DNA of 64,000 nucleotides from Miltoncostaea sp050249835 (GTDB taxonomy: Bacteria > Actinomycetota > Thermoleophilia > Miltoncostaeales > Miltoncostaeaceae), in NCBI GenBank assembly GCA_050249835.1, contig JBFWPT010000008.1, forward strand, positions 1 to 64,000, in the 5' to 3' direction. Under the pieces are notes generated by a model. It was not told where the DNA came from. It made no database searches and saw only the letters and a program-made list of their open reading frames with translations. Positions 57,091-64,000 of this stretch are shown here, one piece after another. Each line of letters starts with the position of its first letter. Within the stretch, counting starts at the first letter, position 1. A program made the translations under genes and the position numbers.

Positions 57091-57609
57091 ATGCGCCCGG
57101 CCACCGTCGTCATCGGCACGCTCGGCAGGCCCCACGGTGTGCGCGGGGCCCTGCACGCCCGTCCCTCGGGACCGACGCTCGCGACCCTCGCCCCCGGTGA
57201 GGCCGTCGAGGCACGCCCCCGCGAGGGGGCGCCGCGCACCCTCGTCCTGGCGGGGCGCAGCGGCATGGACCGGGCGCCGATCCTGGAGTTCGAGGGCGTC
57301 GGGTCCCGGGAGGACGCCTCCGCCCTGACCGGGGCGGTCATCGCCGTCGACGCGGCGCGCGTCCCGGAGACGGACGACCCCGACACCTTCTACGTCCACG
57401 AGCTGGTGGGCTGCGAGGTGCTGCTCGGCACCCGGCCGCTCGGGACCGTGCGGGAGGTGTTCTCCGGCCCGGCGAACGACGCCCTGGAGGTCGACGCCGA
57501 GGGCGGGCCCGTGCTCGTGCCCTTCCACGCCGACGCCGTCGTCGAGCTGGACGTGCCGGGCCGGCGGATCGTGCTGCGCGAGGACCTGTTCGGGGCGGAC
57601 GGCCCGTGA
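57091..57609 (+). CDS. rimM: 16S rRNA processing protein RimM
   Basis: RimM assists 30S subunit head assembly with S19. The 172-residue protein has IGTLGRPHGVRGALHARP at the N-terminus and the PRC-barrel part with FYVHELVGCEV, GTVREVFSGPANDALEV and ELDVPGRRIVLRE. It overlaps trmD by 4 bases. Confidence 0.94.
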   Translation: MRPATVVIGTLGRPHGVRGALHARPSGPTLATLAPGEAVEARPREGAPRTLVLAGRSGMDRAPILEFEGVGSREDASALTGAVIAVDAARVPETDDPDTFYVHELVGCEVLLGTRPLGTVREVFSGPANDALEVDAEGGPVLVPFHADAVVELDVPGRRIVLREDLFGADGP

Positions 57610-58283
57610 GGATCGACGTCTTCACGCTGTTCCCGGAGTGGTTCGACTGGATGCGCCGGCCGCGCCACCTCGCCAACGCGTCCCTCACGGCCGGGCTCGA
57701 GGTGCGCTGCTTCAACCCGCGCGACACCACCCCGCTCTCGCACGGCCAGGTGGACGACGCCCCCTACGGCGGCGGCCCGGGGATGGTCCTGCGCGTCGAC
57801 GTGGTCGCCGCCGCCCTCTCGGCGGTCTACGGCGGGCCGGCGGAGCAGGTGCGCGACGCCCGCCGGGTGGTCGTGCTCACCCCGCGCGGGCGGCCCTTCA
57901 GCGACGCGGTCGCCGAGGAGCTGGCGGCCGAGCCCGAGGTCGCCCTGCTCTGCGGCCGCTACGAGGGCTTCGACGAGCGCGTCCACACCGTGCTCGCCAA
58001 CGACGAGCTGTGCCTCGGCCCCTTCGTGCTCGCGGGTGGCGAGGTGGCGGCGATGGCGGTGATCGACGCCGTCGCCCGCAAGCTGGAGGGCGCCCTCGGC
58101 AACAGCGCGAGCCTCCACGCCGAGTCGTTCTCGGCCGGCCTGGGGGGCGGGGTGGAACACCCGCACTACACGCGGCCGGCCTCGTTCCTGGGCCACGAGG
58201 TGCCCCCGGTGCTGCTCTCCGGCGACCACGGGGCGGTCGACCGCTGGCGCGCCGAGCGCGTGCTGCCGCCCCGCACGGCCTGA
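57606..58283 (+). CDS. trmD: tRNA (guanine-N1) methyltransferase TrmD
   Basis: It methylates G37 of tRNAs. This SPOUT (knotted) enzyme of 225 residues has RIDVFTLFPEWFD, DDAPYGGGPGMVL, LCGRYEGFDERV and LAGGEVAAMAVIDAVARKL. Short for the family because the C-terminal domain is compact. GTG start overlapping rimM. Confidence 0.96.
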   Translation: MRIDVFTLFPEWFDWMRRPRHLANASLTAGLEVRCFNPRDTTPLSHGQVDDAPYGGGPGMVLRVDVVAAALSAVYGGPAEQVRDARRVVVLTPRGRPFSDAVAEELAAEPEVALLCGRYEGFDERVHTVLANDELCLGPFVLAGGEVAAMAVIDAVARKLEGALGNSASLHAESFSAGLGGGVEHPHYTRPASFLGHEVPPVLLSGDHGAVDRWRAERVLPPRTA

Positions 58284-58292
58284 TTCCTGTCC

Positions 58293-58306
58293 GGGGGGCG
58301 GCCCCC
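58293..58306 (+). other. GC hairpin between trmD and rplS
   Basis: GGGGG (58293-58297) / CCCCC (58302-58306) with loop GCGG, 9 bases after the trmD stop and 4 bases before the rplS -10. Followed by only two T residues, so a weak terminator at best. Confidence 0.35.
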
Positions 58307-58307
58307 T

Positions 58308-58316
58308 TGCTATGCT
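58308..58316 (+). promoter_or_regulatory. Extended -10 promoter (TGC-TATGCT) of rplS
   Basis: TGC followed by TATGCT, 55 bases before the rplS ATG. The leader carries a CCGGG/CCCGG hairpin around 58330-58345 and a GAGGAG ribosome-binding site. Confidence 0.5.
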
Positions 58317-58371
58317 CCCCGTCGTTTTGCCGGGCGCCGGCCCGGGTGAGTCGAGCGAGGAGCACGGGGAC

Positions 58372-58719
58372 ATGAGCGTCATCGAGAGCCTGGAGCGCGA
58401 GCAGCTGCGCGACGACGTCCCGGTGTTCAAGGCCGGCGACACCGTGAAGGTCCACTTCCGGGTCATCGAGGGCACCCGCCAGCGCGTGCAGGTGTTCGAG
58501 GGCACGGTCATCAAGCGCCAGGGCTCGACGAACCGCGAGACGTTCACCGTCCGCAAGCAGAGCTTCGGCGTCGGCGTGGAGCGCACGTTCCCGGTCCACT
58601 CGCCGAAGATCGAGCGCATCGAGCGCACGATGGAGGGCGACGTCAACCGCGCCAAGCTCTACTACCTGCGCGGCAAGGTCGGCAAGAAGGCCCGCATCCG
58701 GGAGAAGCAGCGCTCCTAG
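58372..58719 (+). CDS. rplS: 50S ribosomal protein L19
   Basis: The 115-residue protein has VPVFKAGDTVKVHFRVIEG, RVQVFEGTVIKRQGS, RKQSFGVGVERTFPVHSPKI and LYYLRGKVGKKARIREK, the complete L19 signature. ATG 58372 has GAGGAG upstream; the in-frame ATG 58312 lies inside the promoter. The stop overlaps a 14-bp palindrome. Confidence 0.97.
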   Translation: MSVIESLEREQLRDDVPVFKAGDTVKVHFRVIEGTRQRVQVFEGTVIKRQGSTNRETFTVRKQSFGVGVERTFPVHSPKIERIERTMEGDVNRAKLYYLRGKVGKKARIREKQRS

Positions 58720-58728
58720 GTACCTAGG
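58715..58728. other. Perfect 14-bp palindrome CCTAGGTACCTAGG
   Basis: This palindrome spans the rplS stop codon and ends 8 bases before the rnhB ATG. It contains CTAG twice, a tetramer that is scarce in this sequence. It could be a protein-binding site or a small transcript hairpin. Confidence 0.5.
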
Positions 58729-58736
58729 TCCCGCGG

Positions 58737-59468
58737 ATGGCGCCCCGGCGCCGCCCCGGAGCGCACCGCCCGTCGGCGCGCCTGTTCGCGCACGACCGGG
58801 CCCTCGGCGTCCCCCGCGTGGCCGGCGTGGACGAGGCCGGCCGTGGCTGCCTGGCCGGGCCGCTCGTCGTCGCGGCCGTCTGCCTGGACCTCTCGCGGCT
58901 GACGCCCGCCGGGCGCCGCGCGCTCGGCGACCTCGACGACTCCAAGCGCCTGAGCCACGACGTGCGCGAGCGCGTCGCCGCCGCCGTGATGCGGCACGCC
59001 GAGCAGGTGGTGGTCGCCGTGGCCTCGCCGGCGACGATCGACCGCGACGGGCTGCACTTCACCAACCTGCGGCTCATGCGCGAGACGCTCGCCCGCCTGG
59101 CCCCGTGCCCGGGCGTGTACCTGGTCGACGGCTTCCGCCTGGGGCCCGCCGCCGTCGAGCACCGCGCCGTCGTGGGCGGCGACCGGCGCAGCGCGAGCAT
59201 CGCCGCGGCATCGGTCATCGCGAAGACCACCCGCGACCGCCTGATGGCCGGCCCGGTGGCCGCCGCCTACCCCGGGTTCGGCTTCGACGAGCACGTCGGC
59301 TACGCCACGCCCGAGCACCACGAGGTCATCCGCACGTCGGGCCTGTCCCCGATGCACCGCCGCTCGTTCAACTCGGTGGCCTATCCCGAGGGCGCCTACG
59401 TCATGCCGGACCGGCTCCGCCGGGCAGGTGCCGCACCCGCGTCCGCAGGCGCCCCAGCCGCACCGTGA
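58737..59468 (+). CDS. rnhB: Ribonuclease HII
   Basis: It removes RNA from RNA:DNA hybrids and misincorporated ribonucleotides. The 243-residue protein has VAGVDEAGRGCLAGPLVVAA (catalytic Asp and Glu), DLDDSKRLSH, VYLVDGF, SASIAAASVIAKTTRDRLM and a Gly-Tyr-Ala block (GYATPEHHEVI). Its last 68 bases overlap the convergent yraN gene; the C-terminal Ala/Pro tail is in the overlap. Confidence 0.94.
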   Translation: MAPRRRPGAHRPSARLFAHDRALGVPRVAGVDEAGRGCLAGPLVVAAVCLDLSRLTPAGRRALGDLDDSKRLSHDVRERVAAAVMRHAEQVVVAVASPATIDRDGLHFTNLRLMRETLARLAPCPGVYLVDGFRLGPAAVEHRAVVGGDRRSASIAAASVIAKTTRDRLMAGPVAAAYPGFGFDEHVGYATPEHHEVIRTSGLSPMHRRSFNSVAYPEGAYVMPDRLRRAGAAPASAGAPAAP

Positions 59469-59763
59469 GGAGGTCGAGGCGCACCGTCGTCCCGGGGGGC
59501 GGCGGGCGCGCCGCGAGGTAGGCCGCCGCCGCCCGCGCCATCCGGCGCCGCTGCGCGGCCGCGTGGGGCTCGGCGAGGGCCCGCGGGTCGGCGCGGGCCT
59601 TCACCTCGCACAGCGCCAGCACCCCCGCCCGGCCCGCGACGAGGTCGATCTCGCCGCCGGCGCCCCGCCAGCGGCGGGCGAGGATCGTCCAGCCGCGCCG
59701 GCGCAGGTGACGCTCGGCCGCCCGCTCGCCCCGCCGCCCGCTCCCGCCGTGGTCGCCGCCCAT
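59401..59763 (-). CDS. yraN: YraN/UPF0102 endonuclease-like protein
   Basis: The 120-residue protein has GERAAERHLRRRGWTILARR, GGEIDLVAGRAGVLALCEVK (Glu, Asp, Glu and Lys of the PD-(D/E)XK-like centre) and ends in an Arg-rich stretch. The family is often beside rnhB but usually on the same strand; here it is convergent with a 68-base overlap. Function in bacteria is still unclear. Confidence 0.88.
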   Translation of the reverse strand: MGGDHGGSGRRGERAAERHLRRRGWTILARRWRGAGGEIDLVAGRAGVLALCEVKARADPRALAEPHAAAQRRRMARAAAAYLAARPPPPGTTVRLDLLTVRLGRLRTRVRHLPGGAGPA

Positions 59764-59843
59764 CCGGGGCAGCGTGCCGCGCCCGGCCGCGCGCGGGGCG
59801 CGCGGGGTGCGCCGCCGGCGTCACGGGGCCGTGACGGCCCCCG

Positions 59844-60908
59844 TCAGCTCCAGCGGAAGCCCGTCGGCGCGGCGGCCACGGGAAGCGGCGTGCCCGGGAG
59901 GCCGTCCGGCGGCTGCGGGTTGTTGTAGCCCCCGGGCGCGATGTCGTTGGGCGCGTCCGGGTGGAACAGCGACGCGAGGTACTGCACCTGGCCGCGCCCC
60001 GGCCCGAGCTCGGTCTGGCCGCCCGAGTACGCGCTGATGCCCTCCGCCTCCAGGTGGTCGTAGGCCGCGAACAGGCGCGAGAGGGGCCCGAACCGCGAGG
60101 GCTTCATGTTCACGGTGCGGGGCGGCCAGGGCAGGGCGAGGATGTCGTCGACCGAGTGCAGCGGGGCGTCCCATGTGACGCGGTCCTCGTGGCCCTCCAG
60201 GGTGGCGCGCAGCTCGGGCGTGAGCCGCGGGTCCTCGATCTGCGCGGCCGGGAAGGCCGCGAGGATGCGGGTGTAGGTGGCCGGGTCGTCCGGCACGCCG
60301 AAGGGCACGTTCTCGTACTGGCCCTTCATGTCGAGCGTGTCGACCACGCCGAGGTCCGCGAGCACGGCGACGAGGGCCTCGTCCCACTCGTTGGTGGGGT
60401 CGAGCTTGAACCGCAGCGACGGCTCGCGGTCGAGCCAGCCGCGGATGGGGTCGGCCGACGGGGCCGTGCCGGGCGGCCAGTCGAGGCGGGTCGAGACGAC
60501 GAAGGTGACGGGGGAGGGCTCGCGGCCGAGCGCCTCGTGGAGGGTGGTGCCGGCCTGCTGCAGCGCGAGGTCGAGGGCCGCGCTCTCGTAGGCCCAGCGC
60601 CGGTAGTCGCCGGACATCGGGTAGATGGCCGGGCCGCCGTGGAACAGGTCGAGCGTGTCCAGGTGCCGCGAGAACGAGTCGATCGTCCACTGCCCGGCGA
60701 GGGGCAGCACCGGCCCCGCGGCGAGCTGGGTCTCGTGCTCGGCGGGGTCGTAACAGACGTCCTCGCCCACGCCCTCCAGGCCGCCGCCGCGGAGGGTGAT
60801 GACCGTCGTGAGGCGGCGGAAGTCCTCGGCCAGGTCGAGCGCGAGGACGTCGAGGCCGTAGTCCTCGACGTGCAGCGGGAGGTCCCGGATCTGGTCGTAC
60901 GTGCTCAC
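59844..60908 (-). CDS. Enolase-superfamily protein, substrate unknown
   Basis: The 354-residue protein resembles muconate-lactonizing/epimerase-type enolase members. LRFKLDPTNEWDEALV (Lys168, Asp170), VVDTLDMKGQYEN (Asp193, Lys195), AQIEDPRL (Glu225), VTWDAPLHS (Asp247) and TVNMKPSRFG (Lys269) follow the barrel order expected for metal ligands and acid/base residues. SAYSGGQTELGPGRGQVQYL and HPDAPNDIAPGGYN form the C-terminal part. The reaction cannot be assigned. GTG start; lies 43 bases downstream of the antiporter gene on the same strand. Confidence 0.72.
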   Translation of the reverse strand: MSTYDQIRDLPLHVEDYGLDVLALDLAEDFRRLTTVITLRGGGLEGVGEDVCYDPAEHETQLAAGPVLPLAGQWTIDSFSRHLDTLDLFHGGPAIYPMSGDYRRWAYESAALDLALQQAGTTLHEALGREPSPVTFVVSTRLDWPPGTAPSADPIRGWLDREPSLRFKLDPTNEWDEALVAVLADLGVVDTLDMKGQYENVPFGVPDDPATYTRILAAFPAAQIEDPRLTPELRATLEGHEDRVTWDAPLHSVDDILALPWPPRTVNMKPSRFGPLSRLFAAYDHLEAEGISAYSGGQTELGPGRGQVQYLASLFHPDAPNDIAPGGYNNPQPPDGLPGTPLPVAAAPTGFRWS

Positions 60909-60951
60909 GTGGGGCTCCTCGTCGGCGGCCGGAGCCCCATCGTGTCAGCCG

Positions 60952-63114
60952 TCAGGGGCCCGGCGCCCGCTCCGCGGCGTCCGGCACGCGGCCGGTGACG
61001 GTGCCGAGCCAGTCGCTGAAGCGGCTCTGGCCGGCGCGCTTGAGCCACCCCTCCATGGCGTCCGGGTCGCCGGCGGCGTCCCCGCGGCGCACCACCAGGG
61101 CGGGCTTGGTGAGGCCCGCCAGCAGGCCGCCGCGTCGCGACCCGACCCCGGCCCGCTCGGCGGCCCAGTCGTCCCCGACCCCCACCACCAGCACGCCGGC
61201 GGCGCCCATCAGCTCGGCGATGGTGCCGCGCGCGTCGGCGCCCGCCACGATCACCTGGGCGCCGTCCACGCCGCTCGCGCGCACCTTCTCGGCCTCGGCC
61301 TCGTCGCGGGCGATCAGCACGAGCGGCACGCCGCTCGCCCCGGCGAGCTTGTCGCCGAGCTGGGCGGCGGTCACCTCGTGGCGGCCGCCGCCCACCGGCA
61401 CGAGCACCGACGCGCCGCGCTCGAAGACGAGCCCGGTGCCCATGCGGTCCACGAGCACCGCGACGTCGGCGGGGGAGCGCTCCAGCAGCGTGGCGACGTC
61501 CCCGCCGAGGACGTTGCCGGGCAGGAGCGTGCGGTGCCAGCCGGCGAGCACGAGGTCGGCGCCCTCGCGCTCGGCGATCCCGCAGAGGGCGAGGCCGGGG
61601 TCCGGCTCGGTGCCCACGATCGTCGAGACCCGCAGGCCCAGCGCGCGCAGGTCCGCGGCGAGGCCCTCGGCGCGCTCGGTCGCGGCGGCCTCCTGCTCGG
61701 CCGTCGTGATCGCGGTGGTGCGGCGCGACAGGCGGTCGGGGATCGGCATGACGCGCCCGAGGACGACCTCGGCGTTCGTCGGCTCCGCGAGCCGGCCGGC
61801 GAGGGCGACCAGCGACGGGTCGCCCGGCGAGCCGTCCAGCGCGACCAGGATCCGCCGCGGCCCGGACCCGGGGACGACGCCGGACTGGCTCGGGCGGAAG
61901 ACCGGGCGCGGGCGGCCCCGCACGAGGTCCACGAGCGGCGCGGTCATGAACGTGGTCACCAGGGCGACGATGACGAGGATCGCGAAGAGCGAGTCGGGGA
62001 CCACCCCGAGCGCCTGCCCGACGCTCAGGATCACCAGCTCGGTGAGGCCGCGGGTGTTCATCAGGACGCCGATCAGGGATGCCTCGCGCCCCGGCACGCC
62101 GCCGATGCGCCCGCCCACGTAGCCGCCGACCACCTTGCCGGCGATGGCCGCGGCGAGGATCACCAGCCCGATCATGGCGACCGTCGCGCTGTCGATCGCC
62201 GCGAGCTCGGTCTGGAGGCCGGTGATGGCGAAGAACACCGGGAGGAAGAGCAGGACCGTGAAGTCCTCGATCTTGAGCGTGACCTCGTCGACCAGCAGGG
62301 AGTCGCGCGGCACGATGGCGCCGAAGGCGAACGCCCCGAAGATGGCGTGGATGCCGATCTCCTCGGTGGCGTACGCGCTCAGGAGCACGCCCACCAGCAG
62401 CAGGGTGAGCACCGGCGCGCCGAGCCCGGAATGGCCGCGCGCGCGGGTGACGATCCACGCCAGCGCGGGCCGCACGATCCCGATCATCACGCCGGCGAAG
62501 AGGAGGGTCAGGCCGAGCGTGATCAGGAGGTCGACCGGCCCGCCGGCGCGGACGATCGCCACGACCACCGCCAGGATCAGCCAGGCGAGCACGTCCTGGA
62601 TCGCCGCGCAGGCGAGGCTGATCGCGCCCACGGGGTCCTTCGCGAGCCCCTTCTCCTGGAGGATCCGCGCCAGCACCGGGAAGGCCGTGATGGCGAGGGC
62701 GGTGCCGACGAACAGGACGAACCCGGCCCGGTCGATGTCCGGGGCCAGCGTGTCGTGCACGGCCAGCGCCACGACGACGCCCAGCACGAACGGCAGCACC
62801 AGCGACAGCCCTGCTACGGCCCCCACGGTGCGCCCGCTGCCGCGCACGTGGGCCGGATCGAGCTCGAGGCCCACCAGGAACATGAAGAAGATCAGCCCGA
62901 GCTGGGCGATCGTGTTGAGCGAGGGGATGATCTCCTCGGGGAAGAGCCATTCCTGAGCGTCGGGGGCGATCGCCCCGAGCACGGAGGGCCCCAGGGCGAT
63001 TCCGGCGACGATCTCGCCCATCACCGGCGGCTGGCCCACGCGCGCCATCAGGAGGCCGGCCAGGCGTGCCGCGACCACCACCACGGCGACCGCGATCAGG
63101 ACCTCGGCGAACAC
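60952..63114 (-). CDS. CPA2-family cation/H+ antiporter with C-terminal USP domains
   Basis: The 720-residue membrane protein has about 12 helices in the first 400 residues, with GQPPVMGEIVAGIALGPSVL at the start, FMFLVGLELDP, AITAFPVLARIL, AAIQDVLAWLIL and LMNTRGLTELVIL, all typical of CPA2 antiporters. After residue 410 a soluble region begins RRILVALDGSPGDPSLVALA and LVLAGWHRTLLPGNVLGG, a universal-stress-protein (nucleotide-binding) domain, followed by a second, diverged one. GTG start with GGAGG upstream. The cation (K+ or Na+) is not evident. Confidence 0.9.
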   Translation of the reverse strand: MFAEVLIAVAVVVVAARLAGLLMARVGQPPVMGEIVAGIALGPSVLGAIAPDAQEWLFPEEIIPSLNTIAQLGLIFFMFLVGLELDPAHVRGSGRTVGAVAGLSLVLPFVLGVVVALAVHDTLAPDIDRAGFVLFVGTALAITAFPVLARILQEKGLAKDPVGAISLACAAIQDVLAWLILAVVVAIVRAGGPVDLLITLGLTLLFAGVMIGIVRPALAWIVTRARGHSGLGAPVLTLLLVGVLLSAYATEEIGIHAIFGAFAFGAIVPRDSLLVDEVTLKIEDFTVLLFLPVFFAITGLQTELAAIDSATVAMIGLVILAAAIAGKVVGGYVGGRIGGVPGREASLIGVLMNTRGLTELVILSVGQALGVVPDSLFAILVIVALVTTFMTAPLVDLVRGRPRPVFRPSQSGVVPGSGPRRILVALDGSPGDPSLVALAGRLAEPTNAEVVLGRVMPIPDRLSRRTTAITTAEQEAAATERAEGLAADLRALGLRVSTIVGTEPDPGLALCGIAEREGADLVLAGWHRTLLPGNVLGGDVATLLERSPADVAVLVDRMGTGLVFERGASVLVPVGGGRHEVTAAQLGDKLAGASGVPLVLIARDEAEAEKVRASGVDGAQVIVAGADARGTIAELMGAAGVLVVGVGDDWAAERAGVGSRRGGLLAGLTKPALVVRRGDAAGDPDAMEGWLKRAGQSRFSDWLGTVTGRVPDAAERAPGP

Positions 63115-63238
63115 TTCTTCCTCCTGCCCCCGTGGGGCGCACGCCTGGTGACGGACGGCACCCTATCCGCGCCCGGAACCCGATGGCACTGGCCGTTCGG
63201 ACGGACGGGAGGGGGGAACGGACTCTGCCCCCGTCCCC

Positions 63239-63244
63239 TACGAT
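63239..63244 (+). promoter_or_regulatory. Putative -10 element of the kinase gene (TACGAT)
   Basis: TACGAT lies 44 bases before the GTG start. A bulged inverted repeat (63207-63215 with 63228-63237) ends 1 base upstream; the genes on either side are divergent, so it is not a terminator. Confidence 0.4.
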
Positions 63245-63288
63245 CACGGCGGGGACCGGCCTGTTACCGCCGTGGAGGAGGAGCCCGC

Positions 63289-64000
63289 GTGAGCCTGTGG
63301 CCGGGATACCGGCTCGGCCGCTACAGGGTCGAGTCGGAGATCGCGCAGGGAGGCCAGGCGACGGTCTACCGGGCCCTCGACGAGGAGTCGGGCGACGCCG
63401 TCGCGCTCAAGGTCATCCAGGGGGACCTGAGCGGTGACGAGACGCTCCGCGCCCGCCTGCAGCAGGAGGCCGAGGCGGTGCGCGCCCTGGACCACCCCGG
63501 CATCGTCGCGGTGCGCGAGGCGGGCGACATCGACGGGAACGTCTTCATCGCCATGACCCTCGTGGACGGGCCGAGCCTGCAGGAGGAGATCCGCGCCGGC
63601 GGGGGCATCGACCCCCTCCGCGCCGTCGCCCTGCTGCGGCAGCTCGCCGAGGCGCTCGACCACGCCCATGCGAACGGGATGGTCCACCGGGACGTCAAGC
63701 CGGCCAACGTGCTCGTCGGGCCCGGCGACCGGGCCTACCTCACCGACTTCGGCCTCGCCAAGGTCGCGAAGTCCGCCCGGCTGACGCGCACCGGCATGTG
63801 GGTCGGGACGATCGAGTACATCGCCCCGGAGCAGCTCATGGCCCGCGAGGTGGGCCCGCCGGCGGACGTCTACGGCCTGTCGGCCCTGGCCTACGAGGCC
63901 CTCGCCGGCCGGCCCCCCTTCGTGCGCCAGAACCCCGCCGACCTCATCCAGGCCCACCTCTCCGAGGTCCCGCGGGCCCCGTCCTCCCTGCGCCCCTCGC
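63289..64000 (+). CDS. Ser/Thr protein kinase, C-terminus beyond the window
   Basis: The first 237 residues are visible. They contain a Gly loop (SEIAQGGQATVYRAL), Lys41, HRD at 133-135 in VHRDVKPANVLVG, DFG at 153-155 (LTDFGLAKV), GTIEYIAPEQL and the start of the C-lobe (VYGLSALAYEALAGRPPF). All catalytic residues are present, unlike the Thr substitution in the kinase at 30.6 kb. GTG start with GGAGGAGGAG upstream. Whether it has a membrane helix or sensor domain cannot be seen. Confidence 0.9.
   Translation, partial: MSLWPGYRLGRYRVESEIAQGGQATVYRALDEESGDAVALKVIQGDLSGDETLRARLQQEAEAVRALDHPGIVAVREAGDIDGNVFIAMTLVDGPSLQEEIRAGGGIDPLRAVALLRQLAEALDHAHANGMVHRDVKPANVLVGPGDRAYLTDFGLAKVAKSARLTRTGMWVGTIEYIAPEQLMAREVGPPADVYGLSALAYEALAGRPPFVRQNPADLIQAHLSEVPRAPSSLRPS

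Overview
The window is a contiguous, very GC-rich (roughly three quarters G+C) chromosomal segment with densely packed genes, many joined by 1-4 base start/stop overlaps (ATGA, GTGA, TGATG). The organism is most likely an actinobacterium, probably of a deep lineage such as Thermoleophilia. The evidence is the NucS mismatch endonuclease, a SepIVA-like coiled-coil gene placed next to the DUF177-rpmF-(plsX-acpP)-rnc-smc-ftsY block, zinc-type L28 and L32, TANNNT promoters and several apparently leaderless mRNAs. The taxonomic call is inference from gene content. I see no tRNA, rRNA, CRISPR array, insertion sequence, prophage or recognisable defence island.

Layout. 0-4 kb: trpS (cut by the left edge) diverges from scpA-scpB-rluB-aroH; nucS converges on them. 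4.0-4.35 kb: a gene-free stretch with two tandem ~121-bp repeats. 4.3-7.8 kb: nadB-nadA-nadC (de novo NAD) on the minus strand. 8-12 kb: an SDR oxidoreductase, then hisC-aroF-tyrA. 12-17 kb: a large membrane protein with a serine-hydrolase-like C-terminus, two secreted or unknown proteins, an alpha/beta hydrolase and a 48-residue zinc-ribbon protein. 17.3-21.3 kb: aroA-cmk-plsC-der. 21.4-24.4 kb: a DUF3352-like lipoprotein and metK. 24.5-29.7 kb: priA, a GAF-GGDEF-degenerate HD-GYP protein and an aromatic amino acid lyase homologue that has lost its catalytic triad. 29.8-32.2 kb: an unknown protein coupled to a membrane Ser/Thr kinase.

32.2-39.2 kb: def-fmt-rsmB-rpe-ribD-ribE-ribBA-ribH, one overlapping operon for formyl-Met processing, rRNA methylation and riboflavin. 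39.3-42.6 kb: a beta-phosphoglucomutase-like HAD protein with a GH65 disaccharide phosphorylase. 42.7-44.0 kb: a secreted protein and rpmB, converging on a 390-bp hairpin-rich spacer with a 70-bp tandem duplication. 44.1-50.8 kb: recG-rsmD-coaD-sepIVA-like-DUF177-rpmF-plsX-acpP-rnc. 50.8-55.1 kb: smc-ftsY. 55.2-59.5 kb: ffh-rpsP-khpA-rimM-trmD-rplS-rnhB, with yraN converging. 59.8-63.1 kb: an enolase-superfamily protein and a CPA2 antiporter with USP domains. 63.3 kb to the right edge: a second Ser/Thr kinase, truncated.

Functionally this is mostly core housekeeping: chromosome segregation (ScpA, ScpB and SMC all present), protein export (FtsY, Ffh), aromatic amino acids (AroF, AroH, TyrA, HisC-like, AroA), NAD, riboflavin, and translation and ribosome maturation. 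The unusual items are: the MIO-less ammonia-lyase homologue; inverted repeats that abut the -10 element of many promoters, including divergent ones; three genes whose only plausible start codon is CTG; and a small intergenic repeat family seen at 4.1-4.3 kb and 43.5 kb.
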